Positions 17,429 to 25,696 of a stretch of 64,000 nucleotides of DNA are shown here, piece after piece. Where the stretch lies: assembly GCA_900469345.1 (NCBI GenBank), contig UBWZ01000012.1, forward strand, positions 62,001 through 126,000, read 5' to 3'. Under the pieces are notes generated by a model, which ran no database searches, was not told where the DNA came from, and saw nothing but the letters and a program-made list of their open reading frames with translations. Position 1 is the first letter of the stretch. Every line of letters begins with the position of its first letter. This stretch comes from Hyphomicrobiales bacterium. Lineage in GTDB: Bacteria; Pseudomonadota; Alphaproteobacteria; Rhizobiales; Rhizobiaceae. A program made the translations under genes and the position numbers.

Positions 17429-18528
17429 CCCTCTCAAACGAGAAAGTCGGAGGGCGTTGGCGCGCCGCTCCGACCGGTATTTCAAGCAAGTCTGATAAGC
17501 AGAGAATATCTTCGAAGGGCTTTTCTTTCAAGGAAAATGCGCGACCCGCAGCGGTCTTCGATGAAAGTGATCCACGCGCTTACTCGGCAGCTCGAGTTGT
17601 GCCGGCCACTGCGCGGAAGGTAATGGTCGGCGGTGCGACCTTCGGCTACCTGAAATCCGACCGGTCATCGATGGACCGCAGCTCGTGGCGCTACGTCGTC
17701 GCCCGGCAGCGTTGCAATGAGCTCGCCCGGCTGGCGCTCTACCGCCTGGAGAACGGCCTCGATCTTGGTCCGCCCGTCGCCTGGGCCCTCGTGCTTGCAA
17801 ACCTGGCAGTCTGCCTGGGCCAGGCATCTGACGTCACCGCGATCGCAGCGCTCTGCCGTCGTCTTCAGCTGCCTCAGCTCGACGAGGATATCTCTGCTGC
17901 CGCTTGCCACAACGCCGGCACGGAACTGATGAAGGCTGCGCATGCCGGCGCCTTGCTTCAGGTCACGACCGTGGAGCGCGACGACTGCCGCCTTCTCCGC
18001 ATCGATGCGTGGGATGAATCTGCCGACGATCGCCAGCGCCGGCTGGCCCGGGAACGTCAGCGCCGCAGACGGTCTGTCACGGTCACAATAGAAAGAAGAC
18101 TCTGTGCGCGTGACACAGTCCGGAAGTCGGGCGCTGGCTTGCGCCGCTTCGCATCTCGTCTCGCGAAAGGGCGATCCTCGACTGCCCTTCCGTCGCGGCA
18201 GGAACCGCGGCGTTTTCCTTTCTTTCCTGAAAAAGAAAAAGGTCAGGAGCGCACCACGGTAGAAACCACCGGCGTCGCAGACGCGCATCAAGGTTCGAAG
18301 CTGGAGATCGCCAAGAACCACAGCGGCAAAAACGAACTCCGTTTGAATTTGGACCTGCGCACGCTTGCGTCGCCTATCCCCGGAGCTGCCCCCAACTTTG
18401 GGGAGAGCGCGTCAACTTCCATCATCCCCCAACCCGCTGCATCACCTCCCGGTGAAGGCAGCCCGAAACCTGAGCTTCCCTGGACAATTCAACCCCAACC
18501 TCGGGAGAAGCAGCATGAACGTTTTTAA
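17425..18528 (+). CDS. Hypothetical protein with basic central region
   Basis: A 367-residue protein without a recognised family. Residues 1-100 are polar. Residues 110-180 form a helical, alanine/leucine-rich domain (ARQRCNELARLALYRLENGL, VAWALVLANLAVCLGQASDV). About 200-230 is a highly basic helix (DRQRRLARERQRRRR) that could bind nucleic acid, and the C-terminal 120 residues are low-complexity and proline rich. It starts by a 4-nt overlap with the HTH gene. A DNA-binding or replication-related role is possible but unproven. The disordered tail is unusual for a core phage enzyme. Confidence 0.55.
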   Translation: MTLSNEKVGGRWRAAPTGISSKSDKQRISSKGFSFKENARPAAVFDESDPRAYSAARVVPATARKVMVGGATFGYLKSDRSSMDRSSWRYVVARQRCNELARLALYRLENGLDLGPPVAWALVLANLAVCLGQASDVTAIAALCRRLQLPQLDEDISAAACHNAGTELMKAAHAGALLQVTTVERDDCRLLRIDAWDESADDRQRRLARERQRRRRSVTVTIERRLCARDTVRKSGAGLRRFASRLAKGRSSTALPSRQEPRRFPFFPEKEKGQERTTVETTGVADAHQGSKLEIAKNHSGKNELRLNLDLRTLASPIPGAAPNFGESASTSIIPQPAASPPGEGSPKPELPWTIQPQPREKQHERF

Positions 18529-18760
18529 CCAATCCGCGGTGAAACTTGAATTCCAGCTCGAGCACTGGCGAGGCTCGGGGCCGACATGGTGGGCTCGCGT
18601 CTATCGGAACGGCAACGTCGTCGACGCGCAACCTCTTCTGAACGCGACGGACCTGAGGGCTATCGAATCCCTGTTCGAAGCGGCGGGAGTTCCTGTTTCA
18701 GTCTACACAGCGGGAGCGATTGAGAAACCGCGCCATCTCCGCGAAAGGGACGATACATGA
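18515..18760 (+). CDS. Small hypothetical protein
   Basis: An 81-residue soluble protein with GGGAGAAG upstream, overlapping the end of the previous gene by 14 nt. It has a compact alpha/beta character (VKLEFQLEHWRGSGPTWWAR, DLRAIESLFEAAGVPVSV). No family is recognised. It overlaps the next gene by 4 nt (ATGA), so it is part of one translationally coupled block. Confidence 0.55.
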   Translation: MNVFNQSAVKLEFQLEHWRGSGPTWWARVYRNGNVVDAQPLLNATDLRAIESLFEAAGVPVSVYTAGAIEKPRHLRERDDT

Positions 18761-18987
18761 GACGCGCGCCACTGACCACGCAGCGTGCGGACCGCATTCT
18801 TGACGCCACCACTCCCCCAGCTCGGATTCTGTGGACCGCCGAAGCAATCGCCCGCCGCCTTGGATGCTCAACCGATTTCGTACGCGGTCCGCTCGCCGAA
18901 TCACCGGGCAGTCCAATCCTCAAAATCGGCGGTCGCTGGTGCTGTGAAGAAGGCGCTTTGCTCGAATTCTTTCAAAACAAACGTTAA
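18757..18987 (+). CDS. Small HTH protein
   Basis: A 76-residue protein with one helix-turn-helix: WTAEAIARRLGCSTDFVRGP followed by a short beta wing (ILKIGGRWCCEEGALLEFF). This is the shape of phage DNA-binding proteins of the excisionase/AlpA type. It is the last gene before an inverted repeat and the structural genes, so control of the structural module is possible. It should be compared with the other HTH gene at 17225. Confidence 0.65.
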   Translation: MRRAPLTTQRADRILDATTPPARILWTAEAIARRLGCSTDFVRGPLAESPGSPILKIGGRWCCEEGALLEFFQNKR

Positions 18988-19004
18988 CAAACCCGTCGCA
19001 ACTT

Positions 19005-19044
19005 ATTCTGGCCGATACGCTTTCCGGAGCTGATCGGCCAGAAT
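19005..19044 (+). promoter_or_regulatory. 12-bp perfect inverted repeat at the start of the structural genes
   Basis: ATTCTGGCCGAT (19005-19016) and ATCGGCCAGAAT (19033-19044) are exact reverse complements separated by 16 nt and end 6 nt before the portal ATG. As RNA this would be a stable hairpin covering the place where a ribosome binding site should be; no other Shine-Dalgarno is visible. As DNA it could be an operator. There is no T tract, so a standard terminator is less likely. Confidence 0.7.
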
Positions 19045-19050
19045 CCTGTC

Positions 19051-20280
19051 ATGAGATTTTTCGGTCGCCAAGCACCCCAGACAGAGAGACGCGACGCCAA
19101 CGTCGCCGACGAGGATGGCGTCCTCAGCGCTTTGTGGTCTGGCATGGCTTCCGGCTCTGTCGCCATCTCCGGTGCTGCTGCTCTCCGCGTCCCCGCCGTT
19201 GCCTCTTGTGTCCGCGTTATCTCCGAAGCTGCAGCGAGCCTGCCGATCCGCATCATGGAACGCCGCGGCGATGGCACCGAGGCCGAAGATCTCGATCACC
19301 CGATCGGCGTCATGCTCCGCGGTGACGTCAATGGCTGGACCAGCGGCTTTGACCTCGTCCGCGATATGACCGCTGATGCTTTGACCAAGGACTGGGGCGG
19401 CCTCGCCTTTGTCAACAGGATCGGCAGCGAAGTCCGAGAAATCGTTCGCTACCAGCCGAGCATGATTTCGGTCGACTACGACTCCAAGACAGGCGAGCCG
19501 CGGTACCGCATCGAAGGCATGTCGCGCCGCTCCAGCGAGATCTTGCATGTTCGCGGCCCATTCGACCGATCACCTTTGACACTGGCAGCTGAAGCCATCG
19601 GCGCCGCCCGCGTAATGGAAAGCCATGCCTCGAACCTCTTCAAGAACGGTGCGCGTCCTGGTGGTGTGATCCAGTCACCCAAAGCCCTAGGGGATGCCGG
19701 CGTCAAGGCCATGATCAAAGCGTGGCGCCTTGCCCACGACGGCGCCGAGAAGACGGGAAAAACCGCGATCCTTTGGGATGGTGCGACGTTTGCGCCGATG
19801 ATGCTCAATAGCGTCGATTCCCAGTTTCTTGAGCTCCGCAAGTTCCAGATCCTCGAAGTCTGTAGGGCCTTCAGAGTGCCTCCGACGCTCGTCTTCGACA
19901 TGGACCGGGCTACATTTGGGAACGCGGAAACTCTCGGCAGGGAATTTTTGGTTTATTGCCTGGAGCCCTGGCTACGTGTCTTAGAGAACTCTCTCGCCCG
20001 CGCGCTTCTCACCCGCGAAGAACGTCAGCGCTTCCGGATCCTGCTCGATCGCGACGACCTGACCCGCGCCGATTTAACCGCCCGCGCCACCGCGATTTCC
20101 AGCCTGATCAGCGCCAAGGTTCTCAACCCGAATGAAGCGCGCTCCTGGCTAGATCTCGCGCCCTACAACGGCGGCGACGAGTACATGAATCCACATACCG
20201 GCTCCAGCCAATCTGGAGCTCCAGCGGTGGCAGAGGCTGACAAGACGCCGACGGATGGAGAGCCCGGCAATGACACTTGA
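19051..20280 (+). CDS. Phage portal protein, HK97 family
   Basis: The dodecameric portal forms the DNA entry vertex of the capsid and docks terminase and the neck. The 409-residue length fits HK97-type portals. Visible features include the conserved early region (VPAVASCVRVISEAAASLPI), the EVRYQ-like segment (EIVRYQPSM), a long helix ending FRVPPTLVFDMDRATFGNAE, and the wing/clip sequence FLVYCLEPWLRVLENSLARA. The C-terminus is disordered and polar. It follows an inverted repeat and leads the head module. Confidence 0.92.
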   Translation: MRFFGRQAPQTERRDANVADEDGVLSALWSGMASGSVAISGAAALRVPAVASCVRVISEAAASLPIRIMERRGDGTEAEDLDHPIGVMLRGDVNGWTSGFDLVRDMTADALTKDWGGLAFVNRIGSEVREIVRYQPSMISVDYDSKTGEPRYRIEGMSRRSSEILHVRGPFDRSPLTLAAEAIGAARVMESHASNLFKNGARPGGVIQSPKALGDAGVKAMIKAWRLAHDGAEKTGKTAILWDGATFAPMMLNSVDSQFLELRKFQILEVCRAFRVPPTLVFDMDRATFGNAETLGREFLVYCLEPWLRVLENSLARALLTREERQRFRILLDRDDLTRADLTARATAISSLISAKVLNPNEARSWLDLAPYNGGDEYMNPHTGSSQSGAPAVAEADKTPTDGEPGNDT

Positions 20281-20668
20281 TGACATCCAAGCCAACGTGG
20301 TCGATCAAGATCGCGGCCGCAAGCTTGAGATTTCCGATCCATTCGAGGGCCGTCCGACTGGCATAACGCTCTGGATTGCCGGACCTGACTCGATGACGCA
20401 GCGCCGTGCCAGAATTGAGATGAGCGACGAACTTGCCGAGCGCGCCAACCTGGACGGCACGATCTCTGCCGAGCAGCGGGAGGCCGCTCGTCTCAACTGC
20501 CTCGCGAAAGTTGTCCTGCGCTGGGAAGTGCAGCACGAGGGCACGGACCTGTCTTTCAGTCACGCCAACGTCCTGCGCGTCCTTCGCTCCGCAGCCTGGC
20601 TGGAGGCATCGGTCGACGCGTTTGCCGGCGACCGCGCCAACTTCAAACCAGGAGCCGCCAATGTCTGA
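20270..20668 (+). CDS. Hypothetical protein in the head module
   Basis: A 132-residue protein whose start overlaps the portal stop by 11 nt. The sequence is mixed alpha/beta with a final AFAGDRANF motif reminiscent of tail-assembly-chaperone-type proteins in siphophages, where a short helical domain ends in a similar way. That resemblance is weak, and placement next to portal rather than tape measure argues against it. Function not assigned. Confidence 0.5.
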   Translation: MTLDDIQANVVDQDRGRKLEISDPFEGRPTGITLWIAGPDSMTQRRARIEMSDELAERANLDGTISAEQREAARLNCLAKVVLRWEVQHEGTDLSFSHANVLRVLRSAAWLEASVDAFAGDRANFKPGAANV

Positions 20669-20759
20669 CGATCGAGCAATCCTTCTCGTCGCAGTCGTTG
20701 GCGTGCTCTTGCTCATCGCTGTTTTCGGCGGCTTCGATATCGGCCGTGGAGACCGCTGA
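20661..20759 (+). CDS. 32-residue membrane peptide in the head module
   Basis: ATG at 20661 with AGGAG upstream, overlapping the preceding gene by 8 nt and the protease gene by 1 nt. The product is a single transmembrane helix (ILLVAVVGVLLLIAVFGGFD) with short polar ends. The tight overlaps on both sides support real translation. A role in membrane targeting or lysis would be speculation; it is the only holin-sized candidate in the structural block. Confidence 0.6.
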   Translation: MSDDRAILLVAVVGVLLLIAVFGGFDIGRGDR

Positions 20760-21307
20760 TGGATCACCTGGACATCTCCCTTCGTTTTGAAGCTCCTACC
20801 GATGCAGGCGAGTTCTCTGGCTATGCCGTGGTTTGGGGCGAACGCAACGGCCACAACGAAATCGTCAAGCGGGGTGCCTTCCAGGCTTCTCTTGACCAAC
20901 ACCGGGCGGCCGGCACGCGGCCCGTGATGCTTTGGTCCCATGATCCAACTGACATCATCGGGGTCTGGACCGAAGTTCGCGAGGATGAGCGCGGCTTGTT
21001 CGTTCGCGGCCAGCTTGTCACCACCACGACGCGCGGCCGGGAGGCTCATGATCTCCTGAAGGCCGGCGCCTTGAATGGCCTGTCGATCGGCTTCCGCGTG
21101 CTCAAGGGTGGCGAAGCTCGGCAGGCAGGCGTCCGCATCCTGACCGGCATCGACGTCCGCGAAATCTCTCTCGTTGGTATGCCTTCCGCTGGCAGTGCCC
21201 GCATCACCTCAGTTCGCAGCTACGGCCGCTCCACCGGGAGCGCAGCGGCCTTCATCGAAGCATGCCGGAAGGCAAAATGCGCTCTCGTCACAAAAGGGAA
21301 AGCATAA
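20759..21307 (+). CDS. Prohead protease, HK97 family
   Basis: Serine protease that matures the procapsid by removing the scaffold part of the capsid protein. The 182-residue protein has the N-terminal FSGYAVVWGE motif, catalytic His61 (MLWSHDP) and Ser109 (NGLSIGF), and the EISLVGMPS segment at the end of the fold. It is immediately followed by the capsid gene. The C-terminal 25 residues are a likely self-cleaved tail. Confidence 0.92.
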   Translation: MDHLDISLRFEAPTDAGEFSGYAVVWGERNGHNEIVKRGAFQASLDQHRAAGTRPVMLWSHDPTDIIGVWTEVREDERGLFVRGQLVTTTTRGREAHDLLKAGALNGLSIGFRVLKGGEARQAGVRILTGIDVREISLVGMPSAGSARITSVRSYGRSTGSAAAFIEACRKAKCALVTKGKA

Positions 21308-22455
21308 TGAAGCACTTCACCCTCGAAACGCGAGCAGAGCCGGAGGACGATCCCCTGGCAGCTGCCACGGAAGCCGTCAACGAGCTGCGCACCGGCTTCA
21401 CGGAGTTCCGCACCGGAACGGAACAACAGCTTGCCGGACTGGCGGAGCTACGGACGCAGCTTGCGGATCTCGAAACCCGCATGAATCGCCCGGGCAACGG
21501 TGGCGGCAACAGCACCGGCGAGGTATCGCTCGAGCGCCGCGCTTTCACGAGCTTTTTGCGCCATGGGCGCGAGGTGATGGACGCTGAGGAAGTCCGGGCG
21601 CTGATCGTTGGAGACGACGTCAAAGGCGGATATTTGGCGCCGGCAGAATTTCAAACGGAAGTTCTCAGAGGAATTGTGGAGTACAGCCCGATCCGTCAGG
21701 CCGTGCGCGTCGGATCGACTAGCGCCGGCTCCGTGATCCTTCCTCGCCTCACTGGCCGCCCTACCGCCTCTTGGGTTGGCGAAGAAGAAGAACGCCCACA
21801 GACGGACATGACGTTCGGCCAGATCGAAATCCCTGTTCATGAGCTGGGCTGCTTCATCGATGTCAGCCAACGCCTGCTCGAGGACGCCGCGATCAACGTG
21901 GAATCGGAAATCTCCACCGAGCTTGCGCAGGAATTCGCCGGCAAGGAAAGCGCAGCTTTTTCCAATGGCAACGGCGTCAAGAAGCCGCTGGGCCTCATGG
22001 CGGCTCCCGGCATCCCGGAAGTGGCTAACGGCCATGCGACCATCCTTCAGCCCGACGCTCTGGTAAAGCTGATGTACGCGCTCCCGGCGATTTACCGGAA
22101 CGCTGGCAGCTGGCTGATGAACACGACCACGCTTGCGCTTGTCCGCACCATGAAGGACGTCAACGGATCGTATCTTTGGCAACCGGGCCTTCAGGCTAAC
22201 CAACCATCCACTTTATTGGGTCGCCCCGTGATCGAAGACGTTACGATGCCCGATGTTGCAGCTGGCGCATTCCCGATCGTCTATGGCGACTTTTCAAAGG
22301 CTTACAGGGTCTACGACAGAATCGGGATGAGCATTTTGCGTGACCCCTTCACCCAAGCGCAGAAGGGCCTTGTCCGCTTCTACGCCCGCCGCCGCGTCGG
22401 TGGCGCCCCGGTCCTAACCGAAGCACTGCGCAAGCTGCGCATCTCGGCGTCTTAA
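21307..22455 (+). CDS. Major capsid protein, HK97 fold
   Basis: Main shell protein, 382 residues. The N-terminal 90 residues are a charged helical delta/scaffold domain (AATEAVNELRTGFTEFRTGT) that the upstream protease should remove, probably around the glycine/asparagine-rich linker near residues 65-75. The mature part has the HK97 signature: GYLAPAEFQTEVLRGIVEYS, ASWVGEEEERPQTDMTFGQI, FIDVSQRLLEDAAINVESEI, and a C-terminal region GMSILRDPFTQAQKGLVRFY. It lies directly after the protease. Confidence 0.93.
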   Translation: MKHFTLETRAEPEDDPLAAATEAVNELRTGFTEFRTGTEQQLAGLAELRTQLADLETRMNRPGNGGGNSTGEVSLERRAFTSFLRHGREVMDAEEVRALIVGDDVKGGYLAPAEFQTEVLRGIVEYSPIRQAVRVGSTSAGSVILPRLTGRPTASWVGEEEERPQTDMTFGQIEIPVHELGCFIDVSQRLLEDAAINVESEISTELAQEFAGKESAAFSNGNGVKKPLGLMAAPGIPEVANGHATILQPDALVKLMYALPAIYRNAGSWLMNTTTLALVRTMKDVNGSYLWQPGLQANQPSTLLGRPVIEDVTMPDVAAGAFPIVYGDFSKAYRVYDRIGMSILRDPFTQAQKGLVRFYARRRVGGAPVLTEALRKLRISAS

Positions 22456-22466
22456 GGAGAACATCC

Positions 22467-22895
22467 ATGAGAGACCTCGTTCATAATCTTGGCCTTGTTT
22501 CGGCTATCACGCCTGCCGTCTTGGCTGCCGACAACGTGCCCGTAGCCATCGATTTGCTGGGCTTCGACTCCGCGTTGATCGCCATCAATCTTGGCGCCGG
22601 CGGCATAACGTTCACCGCGACGAACAAGATCGAGTTCCTTTTGACGCACTCGGATGATGACACGACTTATGTGCCCGTCACCGATGCCGATCTCCAGGGA
22701 GTCACCGGCATCACCTCCGGCATCATCTTGGCGCTCAAGACGCTGCAGGCCGCTCCTTCGATCTTCAGGGTCGGCTATAAGGGCGGCCGCCGATATCTGA
22801 AGCTGCTCGCCGACTTCAGCGGAACCCACGGCACCGGCACTCCGATCTCCGCCATGGTGATCAAGGGGAACGCCAGCCAACGGCCGGTGGCCTGA
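22467..22895 (+). CDS. Phage structural protein, unassigned
   Basis: A 142-residue protein 11 nt after the capsid gene, with AAGGAGAAC upstream. Composition is beta-rich with many threonines and aspartates (TFTATNKIEFLLTHSDDDTT), and a central loop of aspartates and a terminal basic patch. Proteins in this position in HK97-type phages include capsid decoration or head-completion proteins. The assignment to a specific role is inference from position only. Confidence 0.6.
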   Translation: MRDLVHNLGLVSAITPAVLAADNVPVAIDLLGFDSALIAINLGAGGITFTATNKIEFLLTHSDDDTTYVPVTDADLQGVTGITSGIILALKTLQAAPSIFRVGYKGGRRYLKLLADFSGTHGTGTPISAMVIKGNASQRPVA

Positions 22896-22897
22896 CC

Positions 22898-23281
22898 ATG
22901 GTGGACCTCGTCAAGGTTCGCCGCGGCGTCGGCACCCGCTACGAGTCTGACGGGCTTGCTCGTCTTGAGGACGTGGCGAAGGTTGCCCGCGAGCTCGTTG
23001 AATGGGTGCCGGATGCGGCACTCACTCTCACTGCGAAACACCAGGGTTTGACCCTTGTCTTTACCAGCGCCTGCGTGGTCACCATCCCGACCGGTCTACC
23101 CGAAGGCTTCGGTTGCGGCTTCGTCCAAGGCGGCACCGGTCAGGTAACCCTGCAGCCGGCCACGGGCGTCACCCTCAACAGTCAGGGGGCCGTCCGCAAG
23201 TCCGAGGGACAGTGGTGCGTTTTCGGCACCACCGCGATCGGCCCTGAGTTCTACCTTTGCTACGGAGGTCTTGTCGCCTGA
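22898..23281 (+). CDS. Phage structural protein, unassigned
   Basis: A 127-residue protein starting 2 nt after the previous stop and overlapping the HNH gene by 1 nt. The central part is a regular beta-strand pattern (LTLVFTSACVVTIPTGLPEG, GCGFVQGGTGQVTLQPATGV) like the trimeric or jelly-roll repeats used in phage surface or fibre domains. It might decorate the capsid together with the previous gene product. No family is named. Confidence 0.58.
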   Translation: MVDLVKVRRGVGTRYESDGLARLEDVAKVARELVEWVPDAALTLTAKHQGLTLVFTSACVVTIPTGLPEGFGCGFVQGGTGQVTLQPATGVTLNSQGAVRKSEGQWCVFGTTAIGPEFYLCYGGLVA

Positions 23282-23637
23282 TGCCGAGCCGCGCGCCCTC
23301 GATCTGCTCGTACTGCAACCAGGCTCACACGGCAGGGATGAAGTGCGAACGCGCGTTGCAGGCGGATCGGCACCGCAAGGCACGGCACGACCAGAAGCGA
23401 CCGACGGCGAGGCAGCGTGGGTACGACGCACGCTGGCAGCGGGAGAGCAAAGCCTACTTGGCCGTCTACTCCTCATGCCGCCGCTGCGGCCAGCCGGCCA
23501 CGCTGGTCGACCATATCGAACCGCACCGCGGTGACCAGTCCTTGTTCTGGAACAGAGCGAACTGGCAGCCCCTGTGCGTCCCTTGTCATTCCGGCGCCAA
23601 GCAATCGCAAGAGCGGCGCAATCAGAAAGGAACCTGA
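23281..23637 (+). CDS. HNH endonuclease
   Basis: A 118-residue HNH nuclease. Two zinc-binding CxxC pairs (SICSYC near the start and CRRCGQ/LCVPC around the core) frame the motif LVDHIEPHRGDQSLFWNRAN, which contains the catalytic histidines and asparagine. Small HNH proteins are needed together with terminase for DNA packaging in HK97-type phages. In those phages the gene usually sits beside terminase; here it is 2 kb away, between capsid-associated and tail-tube genes. Confidence 0.88.
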   Translation: MPSRAPSICSYCNQAHTAGMKCERALQADRHRKARHDQKRPTARQRGYDARWQRESKAYLAVYSSCRRCGQPATLVDHIEPHRGDQSLFWNRANWQPLCVPCHSGAKQSQERRNQKGT

Positions 23638-23640
23638 CCA

Positions 23641-24129
23641 ATGCCCATTTTCTCCACCGCCGGCAGCAAGTTGAGTATCGGCGCTGCCATCGATGAGAAG
23701 AACATCGACTTCGTTGCTGCTGACTTCACAAGCCAGACCTGGGTCGAGATCAAGAACCTCGAAACCCTTGGCAGCCTGGGTGACACGTCGGAAGCGATCA
23801 ACCAGGCGATTATTGGCGAGAGCCGCGTGAAGACGCTCAAGGGTGCCCGCACCGCCTCCACCATGGAAATCGTTGCGGCACTCGACTACGCCGATGCGGG
23901 CCAGCTGGCTCTGATCGCAGCGGAGAAGCAGTCATCCGCATTCGCATTCAAGCTGGAACTGGCAGACAAGCCGGCCGCCGGTGCATCGCCGAAAAACTCG
24001 ATCCGCTATTTCATCGCGAAGGTCATGTCGATTGTCGAAGCCTACGAAGGCGCGAACAGTGTCGTCAACCTGACCGCAACGCTCGGCGTCAACAGCAACA
24101 TCGTCAAGGTCGCGGCATCGGCGACCTGA
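23641..24129 (+). CDS. Major tail tube protein
   Basis: A 162-residue tail tube protein, 3 nt after the HNH gene. The fold pattern is typical: GSKLSIGAAIDEK near the start, TWVEIKNLETLGSLGDTSE, the strand ESRVKTLKGARTASTMEIVA and a C-terminal NLTATLGVNSNIVKV hammock strand. Hexameric rings of this protein stack to form a siphophage tail. Its presence means the element encodes a long tail, not only a capsid. Confidence 0.82.
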   Translation: MPIFSTAGSKLSIGAAIDEKNIDFVAADFTSQTWVEIKNLETLGSLGDTSEAINQAIIGESRVKTLKGARTASTMEIVAALDYADAGQLALIAAEKQSSAFAFKLELADKPAAGASPKNSIRYFIAKVMSIVEAYEGANSVVNLTATLGVNSNIVKVAASAT

Positions 24130-24175
24130 TCAGGTCCGGGGGTGGGTCCAAACATCTGCCCCCTACAAGGGACCG

Positions 24176-24191
24176 GTGCGGGAAGCCGCAC
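24176..24191 (+). other. Short perfect hairpin between tail-tube and neck genes
   Basis: GTGCGG-GAAG-CCGCAC inside the 119-bp gap 24130-24248, the longest non-coding gap within the structural block. A TTTTTT run follows only 28 nt later, so termination is uncertain. The gap could hold a promoter for the downstream neck and terminase genes. Confidence 0.4.
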
Positions 24192-24248
24192 GCAGGACTC
24201 CGCCGAAATCGCTCTAGTTTTTTAAGCCCTGTATTGAGGTGACCCGAC

Positions 24249-24566
24249 GTGATCGCAACAGTCGAAATGCTCAAGGAGCAGCTCAATCTGACACCCGATT
24301 TGGGCAATTCTGATGACGCTCTCCTCGGCCGGAAGCTGGCGGCCGCGCAAGATCATCTCCAGCGTCTTCTTGGCTATAAAATCGAGGTGGTCTACGGCAA
24401 CGCAGGCCAAGAAGAGATCCCACCGGCGCTGGTCGAGGCAGTCCTTCAAACCGCCGCGCATTTTTATGAAAACCGCGAGGCGGTTCTTGTCGGCGTGACG
24501 GGTGCGGAGCTTCCCTTCGGTGTTTCTGACATCGTCGCGAACTACCGGGAGTGGTCATTTGGCTGA
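24249..24566 (+). CDS. Head-tail connector, gp6-like
   Basis: A 105-residue helical neck protein of the HK97 gp6/phage_connect type, forming a ring under the portal. The order is as expected: a short N-terminal helix (VEMLKEQLNL), a DDALLGRKLAAAQDHLQRLL helix, then a long helix (PPALVEAVLQTAAHFYENRE) and the terminal VSDIVANYREW. It overlaps the next gene by 8 nt. Confidence 0.85.
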   Translation: MIATVEMLKEQLNLTPDLGNSDDALLGRKLAAAQDHLQRLLGYKIEVVYGNAGQEEIPPALVEAVLQTAAHFYENREAVLVGVTGAELPFGVSDIVANYREWSFG

Positions 24567-24972
24567 CGACGGCGGGCTATCCCGGTTCCAGAGGCGTATG
24601 CGGGCCATCCCGCAGGACGTCCGCGAGGCTGTAAAGCCGGCCGTGATCCAAGGTGCTAACGAGATTGCAGCGCTCCAGCGGCAGCTTGCACCGGTCGACC
24701 AGGGTGACCTCCGCGACAGCATCGCGGTGACTGCTCCAGGGACAGCCACTCCTGAATATTCGCAACCGGGCGGCAGCCGGGTCGCTGGCGAGCTTGAGGC
24801 GATCGTAACCGTCGGCGATCACGCCGTCCGGTATCCGCACCTGGTGGAATACGGCACGACCGCCGCCACTGCCCAGCCGTTCTTCTGGCCCGGTTTTCGG
24901 CTCGGCCGTAAGCGTGCCAGCAATCGGATCAAAAGGGCCATTGGTAAAGCAGTCCGAGGGACAAAACGATGA
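24559..24972 (+). CDS. HK97 gp10-like neck/tail-completion protein
   Basis: About 137 residues, of the HK97 gp10/tail-component family that completes the head-tail interface. Seen features: AVKPAVIQGANEIAALQRQL, APVDQGDLRDSI and HLVEYGTTAATAQPFFWPGF, the family hallmark near the C-terminus. The best start is TTG at 24559, which gives full coverage of the N-terminal helix; an ATG at 24598 would remove part of it. It overlaps the next gene by 4 nt. Confidence 0.85.
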   Translation: MADDGGLSRFQRRMRAIPQDVREAVKPAVIQGANEIAALQRQLAPVDQGDLRDSIAVTAPGTATPEYSQPGGSRVAGELEAIVTVGDHAVRYPHLVEYGTTAATAQPFFWPGFRLGRKRASNRIKRAIGKAVRGTKR

Positions 24973-25379
24973 GCCCGGAATCCGCACTCCAGACAGCCGT
25001 TCGGGCTCGTCTCATTTCCGCACCGGCCGTCATCTCGCTGGTGCCGGCAGCCTCAATCCTCGATCGGAACGAGCGCCCGGCGCCATCCCCCTCCATCGTC
25101 CTAGGCGAAGCGATGGCGCGCGATGAAGGCGATACCATTGCGCGATCCCGCGTCACTGTGTTCGCCGACCTTCACGTTTGGAAGAGGGAAGCGTCGCTAG
25201 AAGGCGTGAAGGTCATTTCCGGCGCCATCCGTGTCGCACTCCGCGACCGCAATTCATACGCCCTTGTCGGTTTCCGCATTGTGGATTGGCGCATCGCCAG
25301 CACTCGGTTCCTTCGTGATCCCGACGGCCAAACAAGCCATGGCGTGATGACGATCGAAGCAATTGTCGAGGAGGTGTAA
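24969..25379 (+). CDS. Tail terminator/completion protein (DUF3168)
   Basis: A 136-residue DUF3168 protein, the family that caps the head-proximal end of siphophage tails. The N-terminal helix (ESALQTAVRARLI) is followed by IVLGEAMARDEGDTIARSRV and the helix EGVKVISGAIRVALRDRNSY. It overlaps neighbours on both sides by 4 nt and 1 nt. Confidence 0.85.
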   Translation: MSPESALQTAVRARLISAPAVISLVPAASILDRNERPAPSPSIVLGEAMARDEGDTIARSRVTVFADLHVWKREASLEGVKVISGAIRVALRDRNSYALVGFRIVDWRIASTRFLRDPDGQTSHGVMTIEAIVEEV

Positions 25380-25696
25380 TGCGCGCCGGCAAATTGGACA
25401 GAACGATCATCGTCAGCCGCTTTGACGCGGGCGCGGTCAACGCCTACGGCACCCCGGAGCCGACGTATGCTCCTATTGCGACAGTCCGGGCACAGGTTGT
25501 TCAGTCTTCCACCGAGGAATTTCTCAGCGGACAGGGCGCAACAGCCGAGACAGCTATTATCTTCCGCATCCGCTACATCCCCGGGCTCACAACAGCAGAC
25601 CGCGTCGGCCACGAGGGCCGGTCCTTTAACCTGATCGAGATCAAAGAAATTGGCCGGCGCCACGGACTCGAGCTGCGCTGCGAGGCGTCCGAATGA
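25379..25696 (+). CDS. Head-tail adaptor/head-closure protein
   Basis: A 105-residue small beta-barrel of the phage head-tail joining family (SPP1 gp16-like stopper). Family features are LDRTIIVSRFD at the start, YAPIATVRAQVVQSSTEEF, RIRYIPGLTTADRVGHEGRS and the final NLIEIKEIGRRHGLELRCE. It overlaps terS by 4 nt. Confidence 0.87.
   Translation: MRAGKLDRTIIVSRFDAGAVNAYGTPEPTYAPIATVRAQVVQSSTEEFLSGQGATAETAIIFRIRYIPGLTTADRVGHEGRSFNLIEIKEIGRRHGLELRCEASE

Noticed and set aside
20270..20668. Tail assembly chaperone based on its AFAGDRANF ending
   Set aside because: The match is weak and the gene sits next to portal, far from the tape measure; left unassigned.
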